64,000 nucleotides of DNA from Zoogloea sp041914405 (GTDB lineage: Bacteria > Pseudomonadota > Gammaproteobacteria > Burkholderiales > Rhodocyclaceae): assembly GCF_041914405.1 (NCBI RefSeq), contig NZ_JAYSDK010000006.1, positions 118,291 through 182,290 of the forward strand, read 5' to 3'. Both the position numbers and the translations under genes were made by a program. The stretch's first letter is position 1. The number at the start of each line of letters is the position of its first letter. Below the pieces are notes generated by a model. The model had not been told where the DNA came from, searched no databases, and worked only from the letters and a program-made list of their open reading frames with translations. Shown here piece after piece: positions 26,063 to 35,505 of this stretch.

Positions 26063-28462
26063 ATGGCCGCTTCAAGCCATACCCTGGATCAGGCCCCGGT
26101 CGTGCAGTCCCTCGGGGACTTCGACCCGCGCTCGGGCAATGCCCTCGAACGCCTGATCTTCAACAACCGTCTGGCCGTCGTGGTGCTGTGCGGCCTGGCA
26201 ACGCTGGCGCTGGCCGTCATCGCGTTTTCGAAACTGAGCTTCAACGCCAGCTTCGAGAAGATGATTCCGCAGAGCCATCCCTACATCCAGAACTATCTCG
26301 AGAACCGCAAGGAGCTGCGTGGCCTCGGCAATGCGCTGCGGGTGGTCGTCGAAAACCCCAATGGCGACATCTTTGACGCCAGGTATCAGGAGGCGCTCAA
26401 GCAGATCAACGACGAGCTGTTCCTGACGCCCGGCGTCGACCGCGCCTGGGTCAAATCCTTGTGGGCGCCGTCGGTGCGCTGGAACGAGGTGACCGAGGAG
26501 GGCTTCCAGGGTGGGCCGGTGATGCCCGAATCCTACGATGGCTCGCCGAAGGCCACCGAGCAGCTGCGTCTGAACATCGCCCGCGCCGGTATCGTCGGCC
26601 GCTTCGTCGGTGCCGACTACAAGTCGAGCATGATCTTCGTGCCCTTGCTGGACAAGGATCCGGCAACCGGCCAGGCAATCGACTACCGGGCTCTGTCGCG
26701 CACGCTGGAAGACGGCATCCGCACCAAGTTTGAGAATGCGCCGGGCGCACCGGTGCGCATCCACATCATCGGCTTCGCCAAGCTGGTCGGCGATCTCATC
26801 GACGGCCTGGCCCAGGTGATGACCTATTTCGCCATCGCCGCGCTGATCGCCATCGCCGTGATCTACGCCTATACCCGTTGCACCCGCAGCACGGCGCTGG
26901 TGGTGGCCTGCTCGATGGCGGCGGTCGTGTGGCAGCTGGGCCTGGTGTCGGCCTTCGGCTTCGAGCTCGACCCGTTCTCGGTGCTGGTGCCCTTCCTGAT
27001 CTTCGCGATCGGGGTTTCCCATGGCGCCCAGAAGATGAACGGCATCATGCAGGACATCGGCCGCGGAACGCACAAGCTGGTGGCGGCGCGCTTCACCTTT
27101 CGGCGCCTGTTCCTGGCCGGCATCACCGCGCTGCTGGCCGACGCGGTGGGCTTTGCGGTACTGGTGGTGATTGACATTCCGATGATCAAGGATCTGGCCA
27201 TCACCGCCAGCATCGGCGTGGCAGTGCTGATCTTCACCAACCTGATCCTGCTGCCGGTGCTGCTGTCTTACACCGGCGTCAGCACCCGCGCCGCCGAACG
27301 CAGCCTGAGCAGCGTCGATGCCGCGGCGGAGCAGGGCGGTGTTTGGGGCTGGCTGGGGCACTTCACCGAAAGGCGCTGGGCCTTGCCGACCATCCTCGTC
27401 TCGGCCGTGCTGACCGCGGTGGGCTTCGCGGTGAGCCATAACCTGAAGATTGGCGACCTGGAGGCCGGTGCCCCGGAGCTGCGCGCGGATTCCCGTTACA
27501 ACCGGGACAACGCCTACGTCACGTCCCATTACGCGCTGTCCAGCGACCAGTTCGCGGTGATCGTGAAGACCGCCGCCGAAGGCTGCCTCAAGTACCAGAC
27601 CCAGGTCGAGGCGGACCGCCTGGCCTGGGAGCTGCGGCAGTTGCCGGGGGTGCAGACCACGGTCTTCCTTGGCGACGCGATCCGCCAGATCACCGCCGGC
27701 TCCTACGAAGGCAACCCCAAGTGGCTGACCCTGGCCCGCAACCAGGACGTGCTCAATTACGGCGCCCAGCAGGCCTCGACCAACAACCCGGACCTGTTCA
27801 ACAACGATTGCTCGGTGATGCCGGTGATCGCCTATCTCACCGACCATCGCGCCGACACCCTCGACCGGATCGCCGCCGCGGCCGACCGCTTCGCCGCCGA
27901 GCACGGCACGCCTGAACGCCAGTTCCTGCTGGCCGCCGGCAGTGCCGGCATCGAGGCGGCCACCAACAGCGTGGTGCGCGACGCCAACCGCACGATGCTG
28001 CTCTACGTGTATGGCGCGGTCAGCGTGCTGTGCCTGATCACCTTCCGCAGTTGGCGTGCGACGGTGGTGGCGATCCTGCCGCTGGCGGTGACCTCCATCC
28101 TCTGCGAGGCACTGATGGTGATGCTGGGCATCGGGGTGAAGGTCGCCACGCTGCCGGTCATCGCCCTCGGTGTGGGTATCGGCGTCGATTACGCCCTTTA
28201 TCTGCTGAGCATCCAGCTTGCCCAGCAGCGGGCCGGCGCTTCCCTGGCGGTGGCCTACCGGCGCGCGCTGCAATTCACCGGCAAGGTTGTCGCGCTGGTC
28301 GGCGTCACGCTGGCTGCCGGGGTGGTGACCTGGGCCTGGTCGCCGATCAAGTTCCAGGGCGACATGGGCATCCTGCTGACCTTCATGTTCGTCTGGAACA
28401 TGGTCGGGGCGCTGGTCCTGATACCCGCGCTGTCCCACTTCCTGCTGCGCAAGCCGGCCTGA
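26063..28462 (+). CDS. RND/MMPL-family transporter
   Basis: 799 residues with the RND layout: TM1 near residues 30-52, a large periplasmic loop, a TM2-6 block (about 255-410, with AIAALIAIAVIYAY and LVPFLIFAIGVSHGAQKMNG), TM7, a second large loop, and a TM8-12 block (about 645-795, with VIALGVGIGVDYALYLL). The GVGIGVDYALYL stretch is the TM10-equivalent conserved block. Its closest relatives by architecture are the MMPL/HpnN lipid exporters rather than drug pumps. No membrane-fusion protein gene is present; the DUF1329 and propeller proteins may take that place. Confidence 0.9.
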   Translation: MAASSHTLDQAPVVQSLGDFDPRSGNALERLIFNNRLAVVVLCGLATLALAVIAFSKLSFNASFEKMIPQSHPYIQNYLENRKELRGLGNALRVVVENPNGDIFDARYQEALKQINDELFLTPGVDRAWVKSLWAPSVRWNEVTEEGFQGGPVMPESYDGSPKATEQLRLNIARAGIVGRFVGADYKSSMIFVPLLDKDPATGQAIDYRALSRTLEDGIRTKFENAPGAPVRIHIIGFAKLVGDLIDGLAQVMTYFAIAALIAIAVIYAYTRCTRSTALVVACSMAAVVWQLGLVSAFGFELDPFSVLVPFLIFAIGVSHGAQKMNGIMQDIGRGTHKLVAARFTFRRLFLAGITALLADAVGFAVLVVIDIPMIKDLAITASIGVAVLIFTNLILLPVLLSYTGVSTRAAERSLSSVDAAAEQGGVWGWLGHFTERRWALPTILVSAVLTAVGFAVSHNLKIGDLEAGAPELRADSRYNRDNAYVTSHYALSSDQFAVIVKTAAEGCLKYQTQVEADRLAWELRQLPGVQTTVFLGDAIRQITAGSYEGNPKWLTLARNQDVLNYGAQQASTNNPDLFNNDCSVMPVIAYLTDHRADTLDRIAAAADRFAAEHGTPERQFLLAAGSAGIEAATNSVVRDANRTMLLYVYGAVSVLCLITFRSWRATVVAILPLAVTSILCEALMVMLGIGVKVATLPVIALGVGIGVDYALYLLSIQLAQQRAGASLAVAYRRALQFTGKVVALVGVTLAAGVVTWAWSPIKFQGDMGILLTFMFVWNMVGALVLIPALSHFLLRKPA

Positions 28463-28497
28463 GTCGGTCCAAACAAACGTACTCGGAGATTACCGAC

Positions 28498-29502
28498 ATG
28501 CAAGCACTTTCTTCCCTGCGGATGACGACCTGGCCCGTCTGGGGACCGGGCCTGCTCACCGCCGCCACCATCGCCATGGCGGCCACCTTCGTGGCCGAGC
28601 ACCAGGGCGGCCCGCAGCTGCTGTACGCGCTGTTCTTCGGCATGGCCTTCAATTTCGCGGCGGAAGGCGCCAAGGTCAAGGCCGGCATCGACTTCGCGTC
28701 GCGCAGCGTGCTGCGCTTCGGCGTGGCCCTGTTGGGCGCACGGATCACCCTCGAGCAGATCACCGCGCTGGGGATCGCGCCGGTGATCCTGGTGGTATCG
28801 GGCGTGGTCGGCACCATCCTGTTCGGCGCCATGCTCAGCCGCCTGCTCAAGCGTCCGGTCGTCGAAGGGCTGCTGACCGGCGGTGCGGTGGCGATCTGCG
28901 GTGCGTCCGCCGCCCTGGCCATCGCCGCGGTGCTGCCGCGCACCGAGGAGAACCAGCGCTTCACGCTCTTTACCGTCGTCGGCGTAACCACCTTGTCCAC
29001 GGTGGCGATGATCGTCTATCCAACCGTGGTCAAGATCTGCGGCCTGGATGCGCACGGTGCGGCGGTCTTCCTTGGTGGCACCATCCACGATGTGGCCCAG
29101 GTGGTGGCCGCGGGCTATCTGATCTCGCCGCAGGTCGGCGACAGCGCGACCTTCGTCAAGCTGCTGCGGGTCGCCACGCTGATGCCCGTCGTGGCCTGCT
29201 TCGGGGTGATGTTCCGTGCCCAGGGTGGCGATGCCGGCGCCCGGCCGCCGGTGCTGCCTGGCTTCCTGGTCGGCTTCATGGCGCTTATGGCACTGAACAG
29301 CCTCGGCTGGCTGCCTGCCTCCGTGGCCCACGGCCTCGGTGACCTGTCCCGCTGGTGCCTGGTGGTGGCGATCGCCGCGCTCGGCGTCAAGACGTCCTTT
29401 CAACAGCTCGCGCGCCTGGGCTGGCGGCCGGTGTTCATGCTGGTGGCCGAAACCCTGTTCCTGGCTGCGTTGATCCTCGCCGGCGTCACTGTACTGCGCT
29501 GA
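28498..29502 (+). CDS. YeiH/UPF0324-family membrane protein
   Basis: 334 residues from the ATG at 28498, preceded by CGGAGA. About ten hydrophobic helices and the family motifs VLRFGVALLGARITLEQI, GGAVAICGASAALAIAAVLP and GGTIHDVAQVVAAGY. YeiH proteins are annotated as putative sulfate exporters, though evidence is thin. It sits between the RND gene and the acyl-CoA synthetase in one tight operon, an unexpected place for a sulfate transporter. A role in exporting a sulfur or organic anion by-product is conceivable only. Confidence 0.85.
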   Translation: MQALSSLRMTTWPVWGPGLLTAATIAMAATFVAEHQGGPQLLYALFFGMAFNFAAEGAKVKAGIDFASRSVLRFGVALLGARITLEQITALGIAPVILVVSGVVGTILFGAMLSRLLKRPVVEGLLTGGAVAICGASAALAIAAVLPRTEENQRFTLFTVVGVTTLSTVAMIVYPTVVKICGLDAHGAAVFLGGTIHDVAQVVAAGYLISPQVGDSATFVKLLRVATLMPVVACFGVMFRAQGGDAGARPPVLPGFLVGFMALMALNSLGWLPASVAHGLGDLSRWCLVVAIAALGVKTSFQQLARLGWRPVFMLVAETLFLAALILAGVTVLR

Positions 29503-29548
29503 GCCGGCGCCCCAATCGAAAAAACCACAATACTCGAGGAGACCCGAC

Positions 29549-31186
29549 ATGTTTGGCCTGATGCAGGACCGCCCATTGCTGATTTCGTCGCTGATCGAAC
29601 ATGCGGCGGCCTTTCACCCCCACGCCGAGATCGTGTCCCGCACGGTCGAGGGGCCGATCCACCGCTGCACCTACGCGGATATCCGCCGTCGTGCGATGCA
29701 GGTGGCCAATGCCATGAAAACCTTGGGCGTACAGCCTGGCGACCGGGTCGGCACGCTGGCCTGGAACGGCTACCGGCACATGGAGCTGTACTTCGGTGTG
29801 TCCGGCATGGGCGCCGTGCTGCACACCATCAACCCGCGCCTGTTCCCGGAACAGATCGAGTACATCGCCAACCATGCCGAGGATCAGTACCTCTTCTTCG
29901 ATGTGAGCTTCACCGCGCTGATCGAAAAGCTCGCACCGCGCATGAAGAGCGTGAAGGCCTTCGTCGCGATGACCGAACGGGCCAACATGCCGACCGCCGA
30001 CATCCCCGGCCTGATCTGCTACGAAGACCTGATCGGCCGTGAGCCGGCGGACTACCGCTGGCCGGAGTTCGACGAGCGGGCGGCGTCTTCCCTGTGCTAC
30101 ACGTCCGGAACGACGGGCAACCCAAAGGGCGTGCTGTACAGCCACCGCTCGTCGGTGCTGCACGCCTTCCTGGCCTGTAGTGTGGATGGCCTTGGCCTAG
30201 GGGCCGCGGAGAGTGCGCTGGTCGTGGTGCCGATGTTCCATGTGAACGCCTGGGGCATGCCCTACGCCGGCGCCATGTGCGGCGCCAAGCTGGTGCTGCC
30301 CGGCCCGGCGATGGACGGCAAAAGCCTCTACGAACTGATCCGCGACGAAGGCGTGACCCTCGCGCTGGGCGTGCCGACGGTCTGGCAGATGCTACTCCAG
30401 CACGCCGAGCGCAACGCCACCGATCCGAAGCGCGAGCTGGTGCTGCGGCGGGTCGTCATCGGCGGGTCCTCAGCGCCACGCTCCATGTGCGAAGCCTTCG
30501 AGACGTTAATGGGCGCCTTCGTGGTGCACGCCTGGGGGATGACCGAGATGTCGCCGATCGGGACCATCTGCAATCTGCTGCCGAAGCACAAGCGGGCCAG
30601 CCTCGAACAGCGTTTGGACCTGCAGGTGAAGCAGGGACGGGGCGTGTATGGCGTGGAGCTGAAGCTCACCGACGAGGACGGCAACCGTCTGCCCCATGAC
30701 GGCCGCGCGGCCGGTCATCTCAAGGTGCGTGGTCCGTGGATCGCCAATGCCTATTTTCGGGACGAGGGCGGCTCGATCCTGGATGAGGAAGGCTTCTTCG
30801 ACACCGGCGATATCGCCACCATCGATCTGGATGGTTACATGCAGATCACCGACCGGGCCAAGGACGTGATCAAGTCGGGCGGCGAGTGGATCTCATCCAT
30901 CGACCTGGAGAATGCGGCGGTCGGCATGCCCGGCGTGGCCGAAGCGGCGGTGATCGGCATCCCTCATCCCAAGTGGCAGGAGCGGCCGCTGGTGATCGTC
31001 GTACGCAAGCCGGATTGCCCGTTGATCAACAAGGACGACGTGCTGCAGTACCTGGAAAGCCAGGTCGCCAAGTGGTGGCTGCCGGACGACGTGGTTTTCA
31101 TCGAGGAGATGCCCCACACCGCCACCGGCAAGCTGCAGAAGATGGCCTTGCGCCAGATGTTCCGTGACTACCGCTTTCCCGCCTGA
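29549..31186 (+). CDS. Medium/long-chain acyl-CoA synthetase (AMP-forming)
   Basis: 545 residues of the AlkK-like fatty acid:CoA ligase group. The P-loop is CYTSGTTGNPKGVLYSHRS (near residue 182-200), the A5 motif is AWGMTEMSP, A7-A8 is FFDTGDIATIDLDGYMQITDRAKD, and the catalytic lysine is in HTATGKLQKMALR. No signal peptide. It activates the acid delivered by the upstream transporter as an adenylate then CoA ester; chain length is not deducible. Start ATG 29549 follows CGAGGAGA. Confidence 0.92.
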   Translation: MFGLMQDRPLLISSLIEHAAAFHPHAEIVSRTVEGPIHRCTYADIRRRAMQVANAMKTLGVQPGDRVGTLAWNGYRHMELYFGVSGMGAVLHTINPRLFPEQIEYIANHAEDQYLFFDVSFTALIEKLAPRMKSVKAFVAMTERANMPTADIPGLICYEDLIGREPADYRWPEFDERAASSLCYTSGTTGNPKGVLYSHRSSVLHAFLACSVDGLGLGAAESALVVVPMFHVNAWGMPYAGAMCGAKLVLPGPAMDGKSLYELIRDEGVTLALGVPTVWQMLLQHAERNATDPKRELVLRRVVIGGSSAPRSMCEAFETLMGAFVVHAWGMTEMSPIGTICNLLPKHKRASLEQRLDLQVKQGRGVYGVELKLTDEDGNRLPHDGRAAGHLKVRGPWIANAYFRDEGGSILDEEGFFDTGDIATIDLDGYMQITDRAKDVIKSGGEWISSIDLENAAVGMPGVAEAAVIGIPHPKWQERPLVIVVRKPDCPLINKDDVLQYLESQVAKWWLPDDVVFIEEMPHTATGKLQKMALRQMFRDYRFPA

Positions 31187-31206
31187 GCGCCCCGAGGAGA
31201 TTCAAG

Positions 31207-31866
31207 TTGAACAAGTTGATGGATTGGGACGAGGTCGGCCCTTTATTCCGGGACGGTATGAGCATCATGGTCGGCGGTTTCTTTGCCGTCGGCACCCCCG
31301 GCGGCATCGTTTCCCTGCTGGCGAGGCAGGGTACCTGTGAGCTGACCCTGATCGGCAACGACACCGCCTCGCCGACCACCGGCGTGGGGCCGCTGATCTC
31401 CAGCGGGCAGGTCAGCAAGGTGATCGTCTCCCATATCGGAACCAACCCTGTCACCGGCCGCAAGATGATGGACGGCGAGATGGAGGTGGAGCTGGTGCCC
31501 CAGGGCACGCTGGCCGAGCGCATCCGCTGTGGTGGCTCCGGCCTCGGCGGCGTGCTGACGCCGACCGGTGTCGGCACCGTCGTGGAGGAGGGCAAGACCA
31601 AGCTGGCGGTCGGTGGCCGGGAGTATCTCCTTGAACTGCCGCTGCGCGCCGACGTGGCCATTCTCAAGGCCCGCAAGGCCGACCGCGCCGGCAACCTCGT
31701 CTACGAACGCGCCGCGCGCAATTTCAATCCGGTGATGGCCTTAGCCGCCGACCTGGTGATCGCCGAAGTGGATGAGCTGGTGGAAACCGGCAGCATCGAC
31801 CCGGATGACGTCATGACGCCGGCTGCGCTGGTGGACCGCATCGTCGTGAGCAGGAAGGAGGCCTGA
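31207..31866 (+). CDS. 3-oxoacid CoA-transferase, subunit A
   Basis: 219 residues from a TTG start at 31207 with GAGGAG upstream. Contains GGFFAVGTPGGIVSLLARQG and GTLAERIRCGGSGLGGVLTPTGVGT, typical of the alpha subunit of succinyl-CoA/acetoacetyl-CoA:acid transferases (ScoA/AtoD/PcaI type). It works with the B subunit 2 bp downstream. In this operon it could activate a second acid or recycle CoA from a ketoacyl product; the acid partner is not assigned. Confidence 0.92.
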   Translation: MNKLMDWDEVGPLFRDGMSIMVGGFFAVGTPGGIVSLLARQGTCELTLIGNDTASPTTGVGPLISSGQVSKVIVSHIGTNPVTGRKMMDGEMEVELVPQGTLAERIRCGGSGLGGVLTPTGVGTVVEEGKTKLAVGGREYLLELPLRADVAILKARKADRAGNLVYERAARNFNPVMALAADLVIAEVDELVETGSIDPDDVMTPAALVDRIVVSRKEA

Positions 31867-31867
31867 C

Positions 31868-32521
31868 GTGGACGCAAAAGAACGTATTGCCCGCCGCGTG
31901 GCGCAGGAGCTGAAGGAAGGCTACGTGGTGAATCTGGGCATCGGCCTGCCGACCCTGGTGCCGCGCTTCCTGCCGAAGGATGTGCACATCACGCTGCAGT
32001 CGGAAAACGGCTTCCTCGGCATGGGCGCCCTGGACGGCGAGCCGCGGCCGGGCGAGGTGAATGCCGGCGGCCAGCCCTGCGGCTTGGTGCCGGGCGCGGC
32101 GGTGTTCGACAGCGTGACCTCCTTTGCGCTGATCCGCGGCGGCCATGTGGACGTGACGGTGCTCGGCGGCCTGCAGGTGGACGAGGACGGCAATCTCGCC
32201 AACTGGATGGTGCCGGGCAAGATGATCCCCGGCATGGGCGGCGCGATGGACCTGCTGGCCGGCGCCAAGAAGGTCATCGTGGCGATGGAGCACTGCACCA
32301 AGACTGGCGAACCGCGCCTGCTGGAGCGCTGCGACCTGCCGCTCACCGCCAAGGGGCGCGTGTCCCTGGTGGTGACCGAGCTGGCGGTCTTTGGCATTTC
32401 CCATGGGGAATTCGTGCTGCGGGAACTGGCGCCTGACGTCGATCTGGAGGCGGTCCAGCAGAAGACCGGCGCTCGCTTCCTGGTCTCCGACACCCTTTGT
32501 GAAATGGCGGCGGCGCTGTGA
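31868..32521 (+). CDS. 3-oxoacid CoA-transferase, subunit B
   Basis: 217 residues from a GTG start at 31868, one base after the TGA of subunit A. The catalytic glutamate lies in LQSENGFLGMG (about E51). Other conserved stretches are GGHVDVTVLGGLQVDEDGNLANWMVPG and MEHCTKTGEPRLLERC. The active site forms a CoA-thioester glutamyl intermediate. Tight spacing with subunit A indicates a heteromer made in equal amounts. Confidence 0.93.
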   Translation: MDAKERIARRVAQELKEGYVVNLGIGLPTLVPRFLPKDVHITLQSENGFLGMGALDGEPRPGEVNAGGQPCGLVPGAAVFDSVTSFALIRGGHVDVTVLGGLQVDEDGNLANWMVPGKMIPGMGGAMDLLAGAKKVIVAMEHCTKTGEPRLLERCDLPLTAKGRVSLVVTELAVFGISHGEFVLRELAPDVDLEAVQQKTGARFLVSDTLCEMAAAL

Positions 32522-32558
32522 GTCGGCGCGCAACCCCAACTATTTTCAGGAACAAAAC

Positions 32559-34355
32559 ATGAATCAATACACTGCCCCGATCCGCGACATGCAGTTCGTG
32601 ATGCAGGAGCTGGCTGGCCTCGACCAGGTGCTGGCCCTACCGGGTTACGAGGAGGCTGACCGGGATCTGGTGGACGCGATCCTCGAGGAAGCCGGCAAGT
32701 TCGCCGGCGAAGTGCTGGCACCCCTCAACCGGGTTGGCGATACGGAGGGCTGCCATTGGGAGTCCGGCCACGTGACGACCGCGCCTGGCTTCAAGGAGGC
32801 TTATCGGCAGTTCGTCGAATCGGGCTGGAACGGCGTTGCCTGCGAGCTGGAATTCGGCGGTCAGGGCCTGCCGCGCCTGTTGTCGAGCGCGGTGCGCGAG
32901 ATGTGGAAGGCTTCGAACATGGCCTTCTCCCTGTGCCCGATGCTGACCCAGGGCGCGATTGAAGCGCTTGCATTGAACGGCAGCGCCGAGCTGAAGGCCC
33001 GTTTCCTGGAAAAGATGGTGTCCGGTGAATGGACCGGCACGATGAACCTGACCGAGCCGAACGCCGGGTCCGACCTCGCTGCGGTCCGCACCCGCGCCGA
33101 GCCTCAGGCTGACGGCAGCTACCGGATCTTCGGCCAGAAGATCTTCATCACCTACGGCGAGCACGACATGACCGACAACATCGTGCACCTGGTGCTGGCC
33201 CGCCTGCCGGACGCCCCGGCGGGGGTGAAGGGCATCTCGCTGTTCGTGGTGCCGAAGTTTCTGGTGAATGCGGACGGCAGCCTGGGTGAGCGCAACGACG
33301 CCTGGTGCGCGTCGATCGAACACAAGATGGGCATCCACGGCAGCCCGACGGCGGTAATGATCTTCGGCGAGAACGGCGGTGCGACCGGCTACCTGGTGGG
33401 TGAGGCCAACCGCGGCCTCGAATACATGTTCGTGATGATGAACGAAGCCCGCTTCGGCGTCGGGCTGGAAGGGCTGGCCATCGGCGAGCGGGCTTACCAG
33501 CAGGCACTCGCCTACGCCCGCGAGCGGGTGCAGGGCAAGGACATGACGTCCCGTTCGCCGGAGTCGGTGGCGATCATCCGGCATCCGGACGTGCGCCGCA
33601 TGCTGATGCTCATGAAGTCCAAGATCGAGGCGATGCGGGCGCTGGCCTATGTGGTGGCCGCTTCGCTGGATCACGCCCACCAGGCGTCCGCTGCAGACGA
33701 GCGGAGCAAGCACCAGGCTTTTGCAGATCTATTGATTCCAGTGGTCAAGGGCTGGCTCACGGAAACGGCCAACGAGCTGGCCTCGATCGGCGTGCAGGTG
33801 CATGGGGGCATGGGCTTCATCGAGGAGACCGGCGCGGCCCAGCATTTTCGCGACGCCCGCATCATCAACATCTACGAGGGCACCACCGGCATCCAGGCGC
33901 TTGACCTGATCGGCCGCAAAACAGCGCGGGACGGCGGCGCAGCAGCCAAGGGATTGGTCGCGGAGATACTCGCCCTCGACAGCCAGTTGGCCGAGCAAGC
34001 CGATGCCGACTTCACTGTGATCCGCCAGGCGCTGGTGGAAGGCGCAGCGGAGATGGACGACTGCGTGGATTACATCGTCGAGAATTTCGCGGCGAACGCT
34101 GCGGAGGTGGCGGCGGGCTCGGTGCCGTATCTGATGCTGGTCGGCATCGTGGCCGGTGGCTGGCAGATGGCCCGCGCGGCTTTGGCGGCGCGTCGGCGGC
34201 TGGATGAAGGCAGTGGCGATGCAAGCTTCTACCGCGCGAAGATCGCGGCCGCCCGTTTCTACTCTGAGCACGTCATGACCCAGGTGGCCGGACTGTCGCG
34301 TACCGTGCGCGAAGGCGGAAAGTCGGTGCTGATGCTGGGCGACGAGCAGTTCTGA
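32559..34355 (+). CDS. Acyl-CoA dehydrogenase (large FadE/DmdC-like type)
   Basis: 598 residues from the ATG at 32559 (TTTCAGGAACAAAAC upstream), longer than classic 380-residue enzymes because of an extra C-terminal helical domain. FAD- and substrate-site motifs: MNLTEPNAGSDLAAVRTRA, FITYGEHDMTDN, and GGMGFIEETGAAQHFRDARIINIYEGTTGIQALDLIGRK. This group includes 3-methylmercaptopropionyl-CoA dehydrogenases and medium/long-chain enzymes. Last gene of the rightward operon; its stop lies 12 bp from the convergent KfrA-like gene. It performs the first beta-oxidation step on the CoA ester made upstream. Confidence 0.92.
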   Translation: MNQYTAPIRDMQFVMQELAGLDQVLALPGYEEADRDLVDAILEEAGKFAGEVLAPLNRVGDTEGCHWESGHVTTAPGFKEAYRQFVESGWNGVACELEFGGQGLPRLLSSAVREMWKASNMAFSLCPMLTQGAIEALALNGSAELKARFLEKMVSGEWTGTMNLTEPNAGSDLAAVRTRAEPQADGSYRIFGQKIFITYGEHDMTDNIVHLVLARLPDAPAGVKGISLFVVPKFLVNADGSLGERNDAWCASIEHKMGIHGSPTAVMIFGENGGATGYLVGEANRGLEYMFVMMNEARFGVGLEGLAIGERAYQQALAYARERVQGKDMTSRSPESVAIIRHPDVRRMLMLMKSKIEAMRALAYVVAASLDHAHQASAADERSKHQAFADLLIPVVKGWLTETANELASIGVQVHGGMGFIEETGAAQHFRDARIINIYEGTTGIQALDLIGRKTARDGGAAAKGLVAEILALDSQLAEQADADFTVIRQALVEGAAEMDDCVDYIVENFAANAAEVAAGSVPYLMLVGIVAGGWQMARAALAARRRLDEGSGDASFYRAKIAAARFYSEHVMTQVAGLSRTVREGGKSVLMLGDEQF

Positions 34356-34367
34356 TCGCCGATCGCG

Positions 34368-35435
34368 TTATTGCGTTTCTGCCGGCCCCGGCTTGTCGAG
34401 GGCAGGGCGGGGCGCCGAGGTCAGTTGCGTCACGAGTTCCTGCGTGCGCATCTCGGCGTCCTTTGCCCGCGTGGTTTCTCGCGCAACTTGCTGTTCAAGC
34501 ATCTCGATGCGGGCCGCCTGCGCACTGCTCATGGCGGCCTGCTCCTGCAGGCTGCGGCCCACGGTGGCGATGTCTGCCTTGAGCGCCGCAATCTCGCCGT
34601 CTCGTGCATTGACGATTGTAGTCAGCTCCCTGGCGTGGGAGGTCTGTGCGGCTGCTCGCTCCTCGGCTTCGTCCGTTTTCTTCCGCTGAGCGACGAGCCC
34701 GCCTTCCAGGGCCGCCGCGCGTTGCCTCCATTCTTGTACTGCAGCGGCATGATCCTGACGCAACTGGTCCGTCTGGCGCATCAGGTGTTCCCGTTCGCCG
34801 GCGGCGCGTTCCCGCTCGATGCGCAACTCGTCGATCAGACGGCTGCGTTCTGCGGCGGCCTGCACATTCAGCTCCATCACATGAACACGATGTTCATCGC
34901 GCAGGTTTTCCAGTTGCCGCTGATTTTCCGCGATCGTCGCGACGTGTTGCTCGCGCTGTGCCAGCAGGTCCGCAATCATCGCTTCCCGGGCCAACTCGGC
35001 TTCCTTCAGGCTGTCGAGCTCGGTTTGCAGGCGTGCGGTCTCCGCGCGTTCGTTGCGTAGGCTGTTCTGTGCGTCAGCGCTTTCCCTGCGCGCCTGGTCC
35101 GTAGCCTGCCGGAGTTCCTCTGCCTGTTTGTCGAACTCGGCCTTCAGCGCCCGCTCGGCTTCGGCTGCGCCTTCCGCCGACAGGGCGAGGAGAGCGTCGA
35201 ACAAGCTCTTCGCCTTGAGCTGCAGGCTTTCCGGCCAGCTTCCGAAGAACGGATGTCGGCTCAAGGCCGAGGCTTGTGCCTGATGCTCCCGCCATTCGCG
35301 GATATAGGCCGAGACGATGCGCGTTGCCCCTTTGCCAAGTCGCTCATGGACCTTCAGATAGGTCGGATTTTCTCCGGTCGCAGCGAGGTCATTGCAGATC
35401 GCTTCAACCATTTCGTAGCTCACGGCGCTGGCCAT
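34368..35435 (-). CDS. KfrA-like DNA-binding coiled-coil protein (copy 1)
   Basis: 355 residues from the ATG at 35435, which has AAAGGAAA upstream and starts MASAVSYEMVEA; a longer frame to 35483 lacks a ribosome site. Residues 1-70 match the KfrA N-terminal DNA-binding domain (VEAICNDLAATGENPTYLKVHERLGKGATRIVSAYIREWREH). From about 85 to 340 it is a near-continuous alpha-helical coiled coil rich in E, R, A and Q. KfrA proteins of broad-host-range plasmids are autoregulatory and form filaments that aid partition. Here it is divergent from a tyrosine recombinase, and a paralogous pair lies next door. Confidence 0.85.
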   Translation of the reverse strand: MASAVSYEMVEAICNDLAATGENPTYLKVHERLGKGATRIVSAYIREWREHQAQASALSRHPFFGSWPESLQLKAKSLFDALLALSAEGAAEAERALKAEFDKQAEELRQATDQARRESADAQNSLRNERAETARLQTELDSLKEAELAREAMIADLLAQREQHVATIAENQRQLENLRDEHRVHVMELNVQAAAERSRLIDELRIERERAAGEREHLMRQTDQLRQDHAAAVQEWRQRAAALEGGLVAQRKKTDEAEERAAAQTSHARELTTIVNARDGEIAALKADIATVGRSLQEQAAMSSAQAARIEMLEQQVARETTRAKDAEMRTQELVTQLTSAPRPALDKPGPAETQ

Positions 35436-35505
35436 CTTTTCATTTCCTTTTGCTTTTGCGTAACGCTGTCGGGCAGTCAGCACTGGATGGAGATCGTTTC
35501 ATATA

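Noticed and set aside
26072..28438. A 788-residue minus-strand frame opposite the RND transporter
   Set aside because: Composition (H, Q, R, G rich, no hydrophobic core) is typical of an antisense shadow of a high-GC membrane-protein gene.
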